The notes below the pieces were generated by a model that saw only the letters and a list, made by a program, of their open reading frames with translations, did not search any database and had not been told where the DNA came from. Below, in pieces: positions 8,459-16,770 of a stretch of DNA of 64,000 bases; within the stretch, counting starts at the first letter, position 1, and every line of letters begins with the position of its first letter. The position numbers and the translations under genes were made by a program. The stretch comes from Collinsella aerofaciens (GTDB lineage: Bacteria; Actinomycetota; Coriobacteriia; Coriobacteriales; Coriobacteriaceae), in assembly GCF_015553355.1 (NCBI RefSeq), contig NZ_JADNGN010000003.1:1-64000 (forward strand). The letters are read 5' to 3'.

Positions 8459-9049
8459 GTGTTTGGTATTGGAGAGGGTGAGCTCGCGATCATCGTGGTC
8501 TTCGGCTTTTTGCTGTTTGGCCCGGATAAGCTCCCGCAGATGGGCCGCACGATCGGCCGTGCCATCCGTCAGTTCCGCGAGACGCAGGAAAAGATGACGG
8601 CCGTTGTTCAGTCCGAGATTATCGATCCGGTGAGTGAGGCCGCTTCGGCTCCGGTCAAGCCCAAGAAGGCTGCTGCGACCGACGACGATTCCGATGCGGA
8701 CGAGGATGCCGCCGAGACGGCAGCTCCCGCCAAGAAGGAGACCTTTGCCGAGCGTCGCGCCCGTCTTGCTGCCGAGAAGGCCGCGAGCGAGGCTGCCGCC
8801 GAGGGCGAGGGTGCTGCTGAGGAGTCCGAGGCCGAGGGCGCCGAGCCTGCCGCTGCCGCCGAGCCTGTCGTCGAGCCCGGGCCTGCTGCAGAGCCGGAGT
8901 CCGAGCCTGAGCCGGCAGAGCCCACGACGGCCGACCTCTACGCCCGTCGTCCCCGCAAGCGCAAGGCCGTCGTCGACCAGCTCGCTCGCGAGCTCGAGGC
9001 CGAGGGCGACGCCGCTGCCGCCGATGCCCCGAAGGGAGGCGATGAGTAA
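8459..9049 (+). CDS. tatA: Twin-arginine translocase TatA/TatB-family subunit
   Basis: Membrane subunit of the Tat system that exports folded proteins. Residues 1-21 form the membrane helix (starting FGIGEGELAIIVVFGFLLFG), followed by the PDKLPQMGR hinge and an amphipathic helix to about residue 45. The rest (to residue 196) is a long Ala/Glu/Pro-rich acidic tail, longer than usual for TatA. The GTG at 8459 is chosen because GGAGG lies 5 nt upstream; an in-frame ATG at 8414 would add 15 residues before the helix. It overlaps tatC by one base. Whether it acts as TatA or TatB cannot be settled from sequence. Confidence 0.88.
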   Translation: MFGIGEGELAIIVVFGFLLFGPDKLPQMGRTIGRAIRQFRETQEKMTAVVQSEIIDPVSEAASAPVKPKKAAATDDDSDADEDAAETAAPAKKETFAERRARLAAEKAASEAAAEGEGAAEESEAEGAEPAAAAEPVVEPGPAAEPESEPEPAEPTTADLYARRPRKRKAVVDQLARELEAEGDAAAADAPKGGDE

Positions 9050-9840
9050 TGCCTATCGGACCTGCGCGTATGCCGCTCTTCGATCACCTGGGAGAGCTCC
9101 GTCGCCGCCTGACCATCGTGGTTGTGTCGGTGTTTGCCGCCGCCATCGTGCTGTATTTCGCCACGCCTGTGGTGCTCGACATCTTGGAAGACCCCATCCG
9201 CTCCTTTGTGCCGGACGGTAAGTTCTACATCACCACCACACTCGGCGGCTTTGGCCTGCGTTTCTCGCTGGCCATCAAGATGGCCGTGGTCATGTGTACA
9301 CCCATGATTATCTGGCAGATTCTGGCATTTTTCCTGCCGGCACTGCGTCCCAACGAGCGCAAGTGGGTCGTGCCCACGGTGCTCGCCTCGACGGTGCTGT
9401 TCTTCCTGGGCGCTATCTTTTGCTACTTCATCATCATCCCTGCGGGCTTTGAGTGGCTCATCGGCGAAACCTCGGCCGTCGCTACGGCGCTGCCCGACCT
9501 GGAGAACTACGTCAACATGGAGCTGCTCTTTATGATCGGCTTTGGTGTGGCGTTTGAGCTGCCGCTCATCATCTTCTACCTGTCCGTCTTCCACATCGTT
9601 TCCTACGCGGCCTTCCGCAGCGCCTGGCGCTACGTGTACGTAGGCCTACTCGTGGGTTCGGCTGTGATCACGCCCGACGGATCGCCCGTTACGCTGGGCC
9701 TTATGTACGGCGCCCTGCTCTCGCTCTACGAGATTTCGCTCGCCATCGCCCGTGTGGTCATTACCGCGCGCGAGGGCAAGGAGGGCTTGTTTGTGAGTCG
9801 TCTGGACCTGTTCTCGGACGATGAGGACGACGAGGAGTAA
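9049..9840 (+). CDS. tatC: Sec-independent protein translocase TatC
   Basis: Polytopic core of the Tat translocase that recognises twin-arginine signal peptides. The 263-residue protein has six hydrophobic segments. The N-terminal MPLFDHLGELRRRL is the conserved cytoplasmic signal-binding region, and FFLPALRPNERKWV contains the conserved loop before TM3. The acidic C-terminus (SDDEDDEE) is an addition. The start codon overlaps the tatA stop (TAATG), so the two are translationally coupled. hypA begins 7 nt downstream, which ties Tat export to hydrogenase maturation. Confidence 0.95.
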   Translation: MPIGPARMPLFDHLGELRRRLTIVVVSVFAAAIVLYFATPVVLDILEDPIRSFVPDGKFYITTTLGGFGLRFSLAIKMAVVMCTPMIIWQILAFFLPALRPNERKWVVPTVLASTVLFFLGAIFCYFIIIPAGFEWLIGETSAVATALPDLENYVNMELLFMIGFGVAFELPLIIFYLSVFHIVSYAAFRSAWRYVYVGLLVGSAVITPDGSPVTLGLMYGALLSLYEISLAIARVVITAREGKEGLFVSRLDLFSDDEDDEE

Positions 9841-9846
9841 ATCGGT

Positions 9847-10203
9847 ATGCACGAGGTTGGCATTGTCAACGGCATACTCGATACAGTGATTCGCGCGGCG
9901 CGTGGGGCGGGGGCCTCGCGCGCCGTTTTGGTTACGCTGCGTATCGGGGATATGACCGAGGTCGTGCGCGAGGCGCTCGACTTTGCATGGGAGACGTTTC
10001 GCGACGAGGACCCGCTCACGCGCGGCTGCGAGCTTGCCGTGGAGGAAGTCCATCCACAAAGCGAGTGCCTGGACTGCGGCGAGGTCTTCGATCACGACCG
10101 CTTTCATTGTCGCTGCCCCCAGTGTGGCGGCGCCAACGTGCGCCTGCTGCACGGTCGCGAGCTCGACATCGCCAGTATCGAAATCGAAACCCCCGACGAT
10201 TAG
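9847..10203 (+). CDS. hypA: Hydrogenase nickel-insertion protein HypA
   Basis: Nickel metallochaperone that delivers Ni to the large subunit of [NiFe] hydrogenase together with HypB. The nickel-binding N-terminus MHE (His2, Glu3) is intact, and the zinc site is formed by two CxxC pairs, CLDC and CPQC, around residues 75-98. Length (118 residues) is normal. It starts 7 nt after tatC and is followed by hypB. No hydrogenase structural gene or other hyp gene is in the window, so the client enzyme is encoded elsewhere. Confidence 0.92.
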   Translation: MHEVGIVNGILDTVIRAARGAGASRAVLVTLRIGDMTEVVREALDFAWETFRDEDPLTRGCELAVEEVHPQSECLDCGEVFDHDRFHCRCPQCGGANVRLLHGRELDIASIEIETPDD

Positions 10204-10258
10204 CCCGCTAGCCATCTGGTGATGGGGTATAAAGGGGCCAAAGTAAGGAGTGCCGAGT

Positions 10259-10942
10259 ATGGCCGAGAAAACGATTGATATCGCGTCGCCGATTCTGTCG
10301 CGCAATGAGCGTCTGGCAGATCAGCTGCGTCAGCGATTTAAAGAGACAAACACCTATGTGATCAATGTGCTGTCGAGCCCCGGCTCGGGTAAGACCACCA
10401 CGATTTTGGGCACCAACGAGCGCCTACGCGACAAGGCCGGCCTGCGTTGCGCCGTCATCGAGGGCGATATCGCCTCGGACGTCGACGCCATCACCATGAA
10501 GGAAGCCGGCATGCCCGCCATCCAGATCAACACGGGCGGCCTGTGCCACCTCGAGGGCAACATGATCATGGAGGCCGTTGACGCGTTCGACCAGGCCGTT
10601 GGTCTGGAGAACATCGACGTCATCTTTATCGAAAATGTGGGCAACCTGGTCTGCCCGGTCGACTTTGACTTGGGCGAGAACCTGTCCATCATGATTCTCT
10701 CGGTGCCCGAGGGCGACGACAAGCCCATCAAGTACCCGGGCATCTTCCAGCACGCCGGCGCGCAGCTGCTCAATAAGGTCGACGTGGCCCCGGCTTTCGA
10801 TTTTGACATGGATAGGTATACTAAGACACTCGATGACCTCAATCCGCAGGCGCCGCGGTTTGCCGTGAGCGCGCGCAAGGGCGAGGGCATGGATGCCTGG
10901 TGCGATTGGCTCATCGGGCAGATCGAGCAAGCAAGGGCGTAA
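10259..10942 (+). CDS. hypB: Hydrogenase maturation GTPase HypB
   Basis: SIMIBI-class GTPase that powers nickel insertion into [NiFe] hydrogenase. The P-loop SSPGSGKTTT lies at residues 39-48. GDIASDVDA, the metal-binding region NTGGLCHLE and the switch motif ENVGNLVCP are present, and NKVD is the guanine-specificity motif. The His-rich nickel-storage N-terminus of some HypB proteins is absent. The ATG at 10259 is preferred, since GGAG is 9 nt upstream; a GTG at 10250 abuts that GGAG. Confidence 0.95.
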   Translation: MAEKTIDIASPILSRNERLADQLRQRFKETNTYVINVLSSPGSGKTTTILGTNERLRDKAGLRCAVIEGDIASDVDAITMKEAGMPAIQINTGGLCHLEGNMIMEAVDAFDQAVGLENIDVIFIENVGNLVCPVDFDLGENLSIMILSVPEGDDKPIKYPGIFQHAGAQLLNKVDVAPAFDFDMDRYTKTLDDLNPQAPRFAVSARKGEGMDAWCDWLIGQIEQARA

Positions 10943-10996
10943 ATCGGCCGCCATACGGGCGGGCGTAGCCGCAGAGACACGAGATAGGAGCCTCTT

Positions 10997-13591
10997 TTGA
11001 AGCTCATCATCGCCGAGAAAAACGACGCCGCGCGTCAGATCGCCGAGCGTCTGTCCACGGGTAAACCCAAAAAGGACAAGGTGTACAACACCGCCATCTA
11101 CCGTTTTGAGTGGAAGGGCGAGGAGTGCGTGACCATCGGCCTGGCCGGTCACATCCTTGCGCCCGATTTTTGCGACAGCGTGCTGTTCGATAAAAAGCTG
11201 GGCTGGTATTCGGTTACCGAGGACGGCGAGATGCTGCCGGCCGACATGCCCGATGGCCTGGCTCGTCCGCCTTACGACACCAAGCGTAAGCCGTTCCTTG
11301 CCGATGGCATCTCCATCAAGGGCTGGAAGCTTGAGAGCCTGCCCTATCTCACCTGGGCACCCGTCATTAAGCTGCCGGCTGAGAAGGAGCTCATCCGCTC
11401 GCTCAAGAACCTCGCCAAAAAGTCCGACAGCGTCATCATCGCTACGGACTTCGATCGAGAGGGCGAGCTGATCGGTTCGGACGCCCTCAACAAGGTGCGC
11501 GAGGTTGCGCCCGACTTGCCGGTCGCCCGCGCCCAGTATTCTTCGTTTACCAAGGCCGAGATCACGCAGGCCTTCGATAACCTTGTCTCGCTCGACCAGA
11601 ACCTGGCCGACGCCGGCGAGAGCCGTCAGCACATCGACCTCATTTGGGGTGCGGTGCTCACGCGCTACCTGACGCTCGCCAAGTTTGGCGGCTTTGGCAA
11701 CGTGCGTTCCGCCGGCCGCGTGCAGACGCCGACGCTTGCCCTGGTGGTCGAGCGCGAGCGCGAGCGCATGGCGTTTGTGCCCGAGGACTATTGGCAGATC
11801 CGCGGCATGGGCGCCGCACAGGGTACTGCCGAGGACGACCGATTTAAGATTGCGCACAAGACGGCACGTTTTACTGACAAGGACGCTGCCGAGACAGCGT
11901 ATGGTCACGTCGACGGCGCCAAGACGGCAGCCGTCGCCGCGGTGACCAAGCGCTCGCGCAAGCAGCAGCCGCCCACGCCGTTTGCGACCACCTCGCTGCA
12001 GGCTGCCGCCGCAGCCGAGGGCATCTCGCCTGCGCGTACCATGCGTATCGCCGAGTCCCTCTACATGGCGGGCCTCATCAGCTACCCGCGTGTCGACAAC
12101 ACCGTGTATCCCGCGACGCTCGATTTGGGCGCCGTGGTGAGTGACCTGGCAAAGATCAACCCGGCGCTGGCGCCCGTGTGCAAAAAGGTACTCGCTGGTC
12201 CCATGAAGCCCACGCGCGGTAAAGTCGAGACCACCGACCACCCGCCTATCTACCCCACGGGCGAGGGCGATCCGTCCACGCTCGACGGCGGCCAGCGCAA
12301 GCTCTACGACCTCATCGCCCGTCGCTTCCTGGCGACGCTTATGGGTCCCGCGACCATCGAAAACACTAAGCTCGAGCTCGACGTGAACGGTGAGCCGTTC
12401 GTGGCTTCGGGCGATGTGCTCGTGACCCCGGGTTTCCGCGAGGCGTACCCGTACGGACTCAAGCGCGACGAGCAGATGCCGCCGCTGGAGCAGGGCGATA
12501 CGGTCGACGTGTTCGACATTAAGCTCGAGGCCAAGCAGACCGAGCCGCCCGCGCGCTACAGCCAGGGCAAGCTCGTGCAGGAGATGGAAAAGCGCGGCCT
12601 GGGCACCAAGTCCACGCGCGCGAGCATCATCGAGCGCCTGTACTCCGTGCGCTATCTCAAAAACGATCCCGTGGAGCCGAGCCAGCTGGGCATCGCCATC
12701 ATCGACGCACTGACGCAGTTTGCCCCGCGCATCACGAGCCCCGATATGACCAGCGAGCTCGATGGCGACATGACCCGTGTGGAGCGCGGCGAGGATACCG
12801 AAGAGCATGTCGTGACGCACTCGCGCGCGCTGCTGGCTGGCGTGCTCGACGAGCTGCTCAAGCATACGCAGGAGCTGGGCGACGCCATCAGCGACGCCGT
12901 CACGGCCGATGCGCGCGTGGGCGCCTGCCCCAAGTGCGGCAAGGACCTGGTTATGAAGACGAGCGCCAAGACCCGTGGCAGCTTCATTGGCTGCATGGGC
13001 TGGCCCGACTGCGACGTGACCTATCCGGTGCCGAGCGGCGTCAAGGTGAGCCCGCTCGAGGGCGAGGCCGCCGTGTGTCCCGAGTGCGGTGCGCCGCGCA
13101 TTAAGTGTCAGCCGTTCCGCCAGAAGGCCTTCGAGATTTGCGTGAACCCCACATGCCCCACCAACTACGAGCCCGACCTTAAGGTGGGCGAGTGCAAGGT
13201 GTGTGCCGAGGCCGGACGCCATGGCGACCTGATCGCGCACAAGAGCGAGAAGAGCGGCAAGCGTTTTATCCGCTGCACCAACTATGACGATTGCGGCGTG
13301 AGCTATCCTCTACCGGCGCGCGGTAAGCTCGAGGCGACGGGTGAGACCTGCCCCGAGTGCGGCGCCCCCATCGTGGTGGTCAACACGGCGCGCGGCCCGT
13401 GGCGTATCTGCGTCAACATGGACTGTCCGACCAAGGAGAAGAAGCCGGCCCGCGGCCGCAAGACTACGACCAAGGCGAGCACGGCCAAGAAGGCGACGGC
13501 GGCCAAGAAGACGACGGCCAAGAAAGCAACTGCCGCCAAGAAGACGACCGCGAAGAAGTCGACTACCAAGAAAGCAGCCGCCGACAAGTAA
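10997..13591 (+). CDS. topA: DNA topoisomerase I (type IA)
   Basis: Relaxes negative supercoils by cutting one strand through a tyrosine intermediate. The Toprim domain occupies the N-terminus (LIIAEKNDAARQIAERL; ATDFDREGEL supplies the acidic metal site). The active-site Tyr lies in GLISYPRVDNT near residue 360. The C-terminal part has three or more four-cysteine zinc ribbons (such as CPKCGKDLV and CPECGAPRIKC), then a histone-H1-like tail of Lys/Ala/Thr repeats over the last 50 residues. The start is TTG with AGGAG 7 nt upstream. 864 residues. It may be read from the hypB transcript, 54 nt upstream. Confidence 0.93.
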   Translation: MKLIIAEKNDAARQIAERLSTGKPKKDKVYNTAIYRFEWKGEECVTIGLAGHILAPDFCDSVLFDKKLGWYSVTEDGEMLPADMPDGLARPPYDTKRKPFLADGISIKGWKLESLPYLTWAPVIKLPAEKELIRSLKNLAKKSDSVIIATDFDREGELIGSDALNKVREVAPDLPVARAQYSSFTKAEITQAFDNLVSLDQNLADAGESRQHIDLIWGAVLTRYLTLAKFGGFGNVRSAGRVQTPTLALVVERERERMAFVPEDYWQIRGMGAAQGTAEDDRFKIAHKTARFTDKDAAETAYGHVDGAKTAAVAAVTKRSRKQQPPTPFATTSLQAAAAAEGISPARTMRIAESLYMAGLISYPRVDNTVYPATLDLGAVVSDLAKINPALAPVCKKVLAGPMKPTRGKVETTDHPPIYPTGEGDPSTLDGGQRKLYDLIARRFLATLMGPATIENTKLELDVNGEPFVASGDVLVTPGFREAYPYGLKRDEQMPPLEQGDTVDVFDIKLEAKQTEPPARYSQGKLVQEMEKRGLGTKSTRASIIERLYSVRYLKNDPVEPSQLGIAIIDALTQFAPRITSPDMTSELDGDMTRVERGEDTEEHVVTHSRALLAGVLDELLKHTQELGDAISDAVTADARVGACPKCGKDLVMKTSAKTRGSFIGCMGWPDCDVTYPVPSGVKVSPLEGEAAVCPECGAPRIKCQPFRQKAFEICVNPTCPTNYEPDLKVGECKVCAEAGRHGDLIAHKSEKSGKRFIRCTNYDDCGVSYPLPARGKLEATGETCPECGAPIVVVNTARGPWRICVNMDCPTKEKKPARGRKTTTKASTAKKATAAKKTTAKKATAAKKTTAKKSTTKKAAADK

Positions 13592-13613
13592 CGGCGCAGT
13601 CGAAACATTGCCC

Positions 13614-13654
13614 AAAAAAACGAGCGAGGACCCCACGATCCTCGCTCGTTTTTT
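13614..13654. terminator. Bidirectional intrinsic terminator after topA
   Basis: CGAGCGAGGA (13621-13630) pairs with TCCTCGCTCG (13639-13648), flanked by an A-run on the left and a T-run on the right. It can end topA and possibly the convergent gene at 13733. Confidence 0.9.
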
Positions 13655-13656
13655 GA

Positions 13657-13714
13657 CCGGCAGTTAGGGACGTTCCTTTTCTGCCGGCAGTTTAGGAACG
13701 TCCCTAACTGCCGG
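13657..13714. repeat. GTCCC-core palindrome (21-bp arms)
   Basis: Positions 13657-13677 are the exact reverse complement of 13694-13714. The arm contains AGGAACGTCCCTAAC, a core resembling the palindromes at 40387-40425 and 63731-63770. It lies in a convergent gap between topA and the zinc-ribbon gene. Confidence 0.8.
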
Positions 13715-13732
13715 CTCGGGAACGACAAAGCG

Positions 13733-14716
13733 CTAGTTCACTTCGACGGGTTTGGCGCCGGGGTAGCGCTCCTCAAAGTCTAGGCGGTACTTATTGTCAT
13801 TGGTGCCCGCCACGTTGTCGCGCGACAGCGGCGCCACGATCTCATTCTTGTGATCCGCAGGCTTGGTGTATTTCAGGCTGATCTCCCAGGCATCACAGAT
13901 TGCGTCAATGCGGTGATCCAGGTCGTCATACAGGGCAACGATGTCTTTCCAGGAACTGTAGTTCTTAGAGCTCGTCGGGACGTCCAGGTCCTCGACGATG
14001 TCGTAATACTGCTCGATGGTGTCCTCTGTGCGCTCGGCGACGTCGGCGAGATTTTGACGGGTGGTGCGATCTTCTTCCAGATAGCTGCCGTTGAAGTTCT
14101 GCGCGCAGCCACGGACGTAGTTGTCGAGGTCTTCGAGCAAGTCGTAGTATTCGCTCAGTCGGCGGTAGAGGTTCTGCTCGGAGAGCGTTGCTTCGCCGCC
14201 ATCCTCGTCGTCATCGTCATCATCGTCGTACAGGCTGTTGGGATCGCCGAGAGGCTTTAGGTCATCTTCGTCGACGTCATGGTGCAGCTTAGCTACCTCG
14301 GCAGCCGTCTGCGTGGCGGCGTTGTCGAAAGGTCTGATTGCAAAGAAGATGACCAGGGCGATGATGATCGCCACCAGCACAACGATAACGGCGATAAGCG
14401 GCCCGGTGCCGCTCTTTTTGGGAGCGGGGGTCTGTGGCGAAGCGGGCGCGTATGCGGGAGCCGGCTGCTGTTGGGGCGAGCCGCTCGCGACGGGTATGCG
14501 CTGCGTGGTCTCGACGGCCGCAGGGCTTGCGGCGGGGTCGGGGCGATAGGCGAGGGGGTCGTCCGCCTTGGCTTGCGGCGTATCAAGGGAGCCGGTCTGC
14601 TCAAAAGCGGGCTGGCTATCGCTCGCGGTTGTTTGCTCAACGGGTGCACCGCACGAGGTGCAGAACTTGGCATTATCTGCAAGAAGCTTGCCGCACGAGG
14701 CGCAATACCGAGACAT
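13733..14716 (-). CDS. Zinc-ribbon membrane protein of unknown function
   Basis: A 327-residue protein. It has an N-terminal zinc ribbon (RYCASCGKLL ... KFCTSCGAPV, residues 3-25), a Pro/Ala/Gln-rich linker to about residue 105, one membrane helix (PLIAVIVVLVAIIIALVIFF) and an outside domain that opens with a run of Asp and is mostly helical, rich in Tyr and Asp. The zinc_ribbon_2-plus-TM layout is common in Gram-positive proteins of unknown role. The ATG at 14716 follows AAAGGAG with 5-nt spacing; an ATG at 14734 has none. It is monocistronic and convergent with topA. Confidence 0.8.
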   Translation of the reverse strand: MSRYCASCGKLLADNAKFCTSCGAPVEQTTASDSQPAFEQTGSLDTPQAKADDPLAYRPDPAASPAAVETTQRIPVASGSPQQQPAPAYAPASPQTPAPKKSGTGPLIAVIVVLVAIIIALVIFFAIRPFDNAATQTAAEVAKLHHDVDEDDLKPLGDPNSLYDDDDDDDEDGGEATLSEQNLYRRLSEYYDLLEDLDNYVRGCAQNFNGSYLEEDRTTRQNLADVAERTEDTIEQYYDIVEDLDVPTSSKNYSSWKDIVALYDDLDHRIDAICDAWEISLKYTKPADHKNEIVAPLSRDNVAGTNDNKYRLDFEERYPGAKPVEVN

Positions 14717-14785
14717 TGCCACTCCTTTCGCCACATTTCAATGCAATACGACGATTATACCCAGCGTCCAAAATTCCCCTTCATA

Positions 14786-14852
14786 AGTTGCGGTGAAATA
14801 GGGACTGTTTGGCGGTCTCAGAGCTTCAATCAGTCCCTATTTCACCGCAACT
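14786..14852. repeat. GTCCC-type palindrome (22-bp arms)
   Basis: Positions 14786-14807 and 14831-14852 are exact reverse complements; the arm ends in TAGGGACTG. It lies in the divergent gap between the zinc-ribbon gene and tmk. It shares only the GGGAC motif and general layout with the other palindromes. Confidence 0.75.
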
Positions 14853-14957
14853 TTGGAAAGGCACCTTTAGCCATTGGGGACGCACCGAGCACTGGGGTAT
14901 CATGGCTTGGTTGATATATATCTGCATTTACGCGCCTTGTAGGAAGGGGCTGCGCCC

Positions 14958-15641
14958 ATGGCTTTTGAGCCCGCTCAACATAGCTTTATCACGCTCGAGG
15001 GCGTCGATGGCGCCGGCAAGTCCACGCAGGCGCGCCTGCTTGCCCGCGCTCTTGAACTCGCTGGCTACCAGGTTGTGAGCCTGCGCGAGCCGGGCGGTAC
15101 CGCCATCAGCGAAAAGATCCGCGCCCTGCTGCTCGACCCCGCCAATACGGCGATGGGCGATACTTGCGAGCTGTTGCTCTACGAGGCGGCGCGCGCCCAG
15201 CTAGTGCATGAGGTTATCGCGCCCGCCCTCGCGGCCGGCAAGGTGGTCCTGTGCGACCGCTTCTACGATTCCACGACCTGCTATCAGGCGTTTGCCGACG
15301 GCCTCGATCGCCAGATGGTGCGCGATGCCAACAACCTGGCCGTTGCGGGGACGCACCCGGCGCTCACGCTCGTCTACCACATCACACCCGAGCAGGCGGC
15401 GCTACGCATGGCATCCCGTGGCGCGGCAGATCGCATGGAGGCAAAAGGCATGGCCTTCCAAGAGCGCGTCTACCAGGGATTTTGCGCCATTGCCGCCGAG
15501 GAACCAAACCGCGTAAAGCTCATCGACGCCACCGCGACCATCGAGGAAGTCTTCGAGAAGACGGTCGAGCAGGTTCGCGCCTACGGCCTCGACATTTCCC
15601 AGGACGCCATCACCGCTGCGCTTGCCCAGGAGGCCGAGTAA
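14958..15641 (+). CDS. tmk: Thymidylate kinase
   Basis: Phosphorylates dTMP to dTDP for DNA synthesis. The P-loop is TLEGVDGAGKST (residues 12-23), REPGGTAISE is the DRX-type substrate segment, and DRFYDSTTCYQ near residue 98 is the thymidylate-specific motif. The lid region contains RGAADRME. The 227-residue length fits the family. The ATG follows GGAAGGGGC. It is followed after 1 nt by holB, an arrangement seen in many Gram-positive bacteria. Confidence 0.95.
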   Translation: MAFEPAQHSFITLEGVDGAGKSTQARLLARALELAGYQVVSLREPGGTAISEKIRALLLDPANTAMGDTCELLLYEAARAQLVHEVIAPALAAGKVVLCDRFYDSTTCYQAFADGLDRQMVRDANNLAVAGTHPALTLVYHITPEQAALRMASRGAADRMEAKGMAFQERVYQGFCAIAAEEPNRVKLIDATATIEEVFEKTVEQVRAYGLDISQDAITAALAQEAE

Positions 15642-15642
15642 C

Positions 15643-16770
15643 ATGGCCCCCGCTCAGGCAAGTCTGCTGGCCAAGCTCGACACCCAAGAGCGCGTGCGCG
15701 ACTTTTTGACCAATGCCGTCGCCAGCGGTCGCGTGTCGCACGCCTACCTGTTTTTGGGCGCGCCCGGCGCGGGCAAGCTCGACGCCGCGTGGGCGCTCGC
15801 CCAAGCCTTCCTGTGCGAGCAGGATGGCTGCGGCTCATGCGATAGCTGTGTGCGCGTCGCCCGCCATACGCACCCCGACGTGCACTATTACACGCCCGAG
15901 AGCGCCACGGGCTACCTCATCGCCCAGACCCGCGAGCTGCTCGACGACGTGCCTCTGGCGCCCATCCGTGCCAAGGCCAAGGTCTACATCATCGACCGTG
16001 CCGAGCAGCTGCGCGCCAACACCGCCAACGCACTGCTCAAAACACTCGAGGAGCCGCCCGAGGGCGTTATGTTTATCTTGCTGGGCACCTCGGCAGACGT
16101 GATGTTGCCCACCATCGTGAGCCGCTGCCAGTGCGTGCCGTTTCGGCTGGTGTCGCCCGCCGTCGCCGCGCGTGCCGTGAGCCGCGCTACCGGTCAGGAT
16201 ATCGCGCGTTGTCGCATGGCTGTTGCCGTGGCGGGGAGCCCAACGCGCGGCATCGAGTTCCTCAAGAGCGCCGAGCGCCAGGATGCTCGCCGCCAGATGG
16301 TCCGTGCCATCGATTCGCTCATCGCTGCCGATGAGGCCGATGTGCTCAGCCGCGCCAAGTCGCTCATCGTCGCCGTTAAGGCGCCGCTCGCCGAGGTCAA
16401 GTCCACGCAGGAAAAGGTGCTCGAGCAAAACGCCGATTACCTGTCGCGTGGAGCATTGAAGCAGCTTGAGGACCGCAACAAGCGCGAACTCAACGCGCGC
16501 GAGCGTTCGGGTATCATGGAAGCGCTGGCGAGCGCGCGGACGCTCATGCGCGACGTGCTGCTGACGCTTCAGGACGAGGCGGCCGACGTAGTGAACGAAG
16601 ACGTGCGCGACACGATCGGGCGGCTTGCCGCCGCGACCAATGTTGCGGGTGCCACGCGGGCGCTCGAGGCAGTCGCGACCGCCGAGCGCAACATCGCCAG
16701 AAACGTTACTCCCCAGCTGGCCATCGAGGTCATGCTGTTCGATATCAGGAAGGCACTGAAATGCCGTTAG
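15643..16770 (+). CDS. holB: DNA polymerase III delta' subunit
   Basis: Clamp-loader subunit that helps place the sliding clamp on DNA. The 375-residue protein has the AAA+ fold: P-loop region FLGAPGAGKLDAAWALA, the zinc-module cysteines CEQDGCGSCDSC, the conserved NALLKTLEEPPEG near residue 130, and the SRCQ segment. The P-loop keeps GxGK but is followed by LD, consistent with a delta' that does not hydrolyse ATP. It starts 1 nt after the tmk stop codon and overlaps the start of ricT by 10 nt, so the three genes form one operon. Confidence 0.92.
   Translation: MAPAQASLLAKLDTQERVRDFLTNAVASGRVSHAYLFLGAPGAGKLDAAWALAQAFLCEQDGCGSCDSCVRVARHTHPDVHYYTPESATGYLIAQTRELLDDVPLAPIRAKAKVYIIDRAEQLRANTANALLKTLEEPPEGVMFILLGTSADVMLPTIVSRCQCVPFRLVSPAVAARAVSRATGQDIARCRMAVAVAGSPTRGIEFLKSAERQDARRQMVRAIDSLIAADEADVLSRAKSLIVAVKAPLAEVKSTQEKVLEQNADYLSRGALKQLEDRNKRELNARERSGIMEALASARTLMRDVLLTLQDEAADVVNEDVRDTIGRLAAATNVAGATRALEAVATAERNIARNVTPQLAIEVMLFDIRKALKCR

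Noticed and set aside
12391-12401. A CGTGAACGGTG match resembling the shared PTS motif inside topA.
   Set aside because: It lacks one base of the motif, lies in coding sequence far from any promoter, and is best explained by codon content.
10424-13240. A 938-codon open frame on the minus strand opposite hypB-topA.
   Set aside because: It is a by-product of GC-rich codon bias antisense to two clear genes; it lacks a ribosome-binding site and any recognisable domain.
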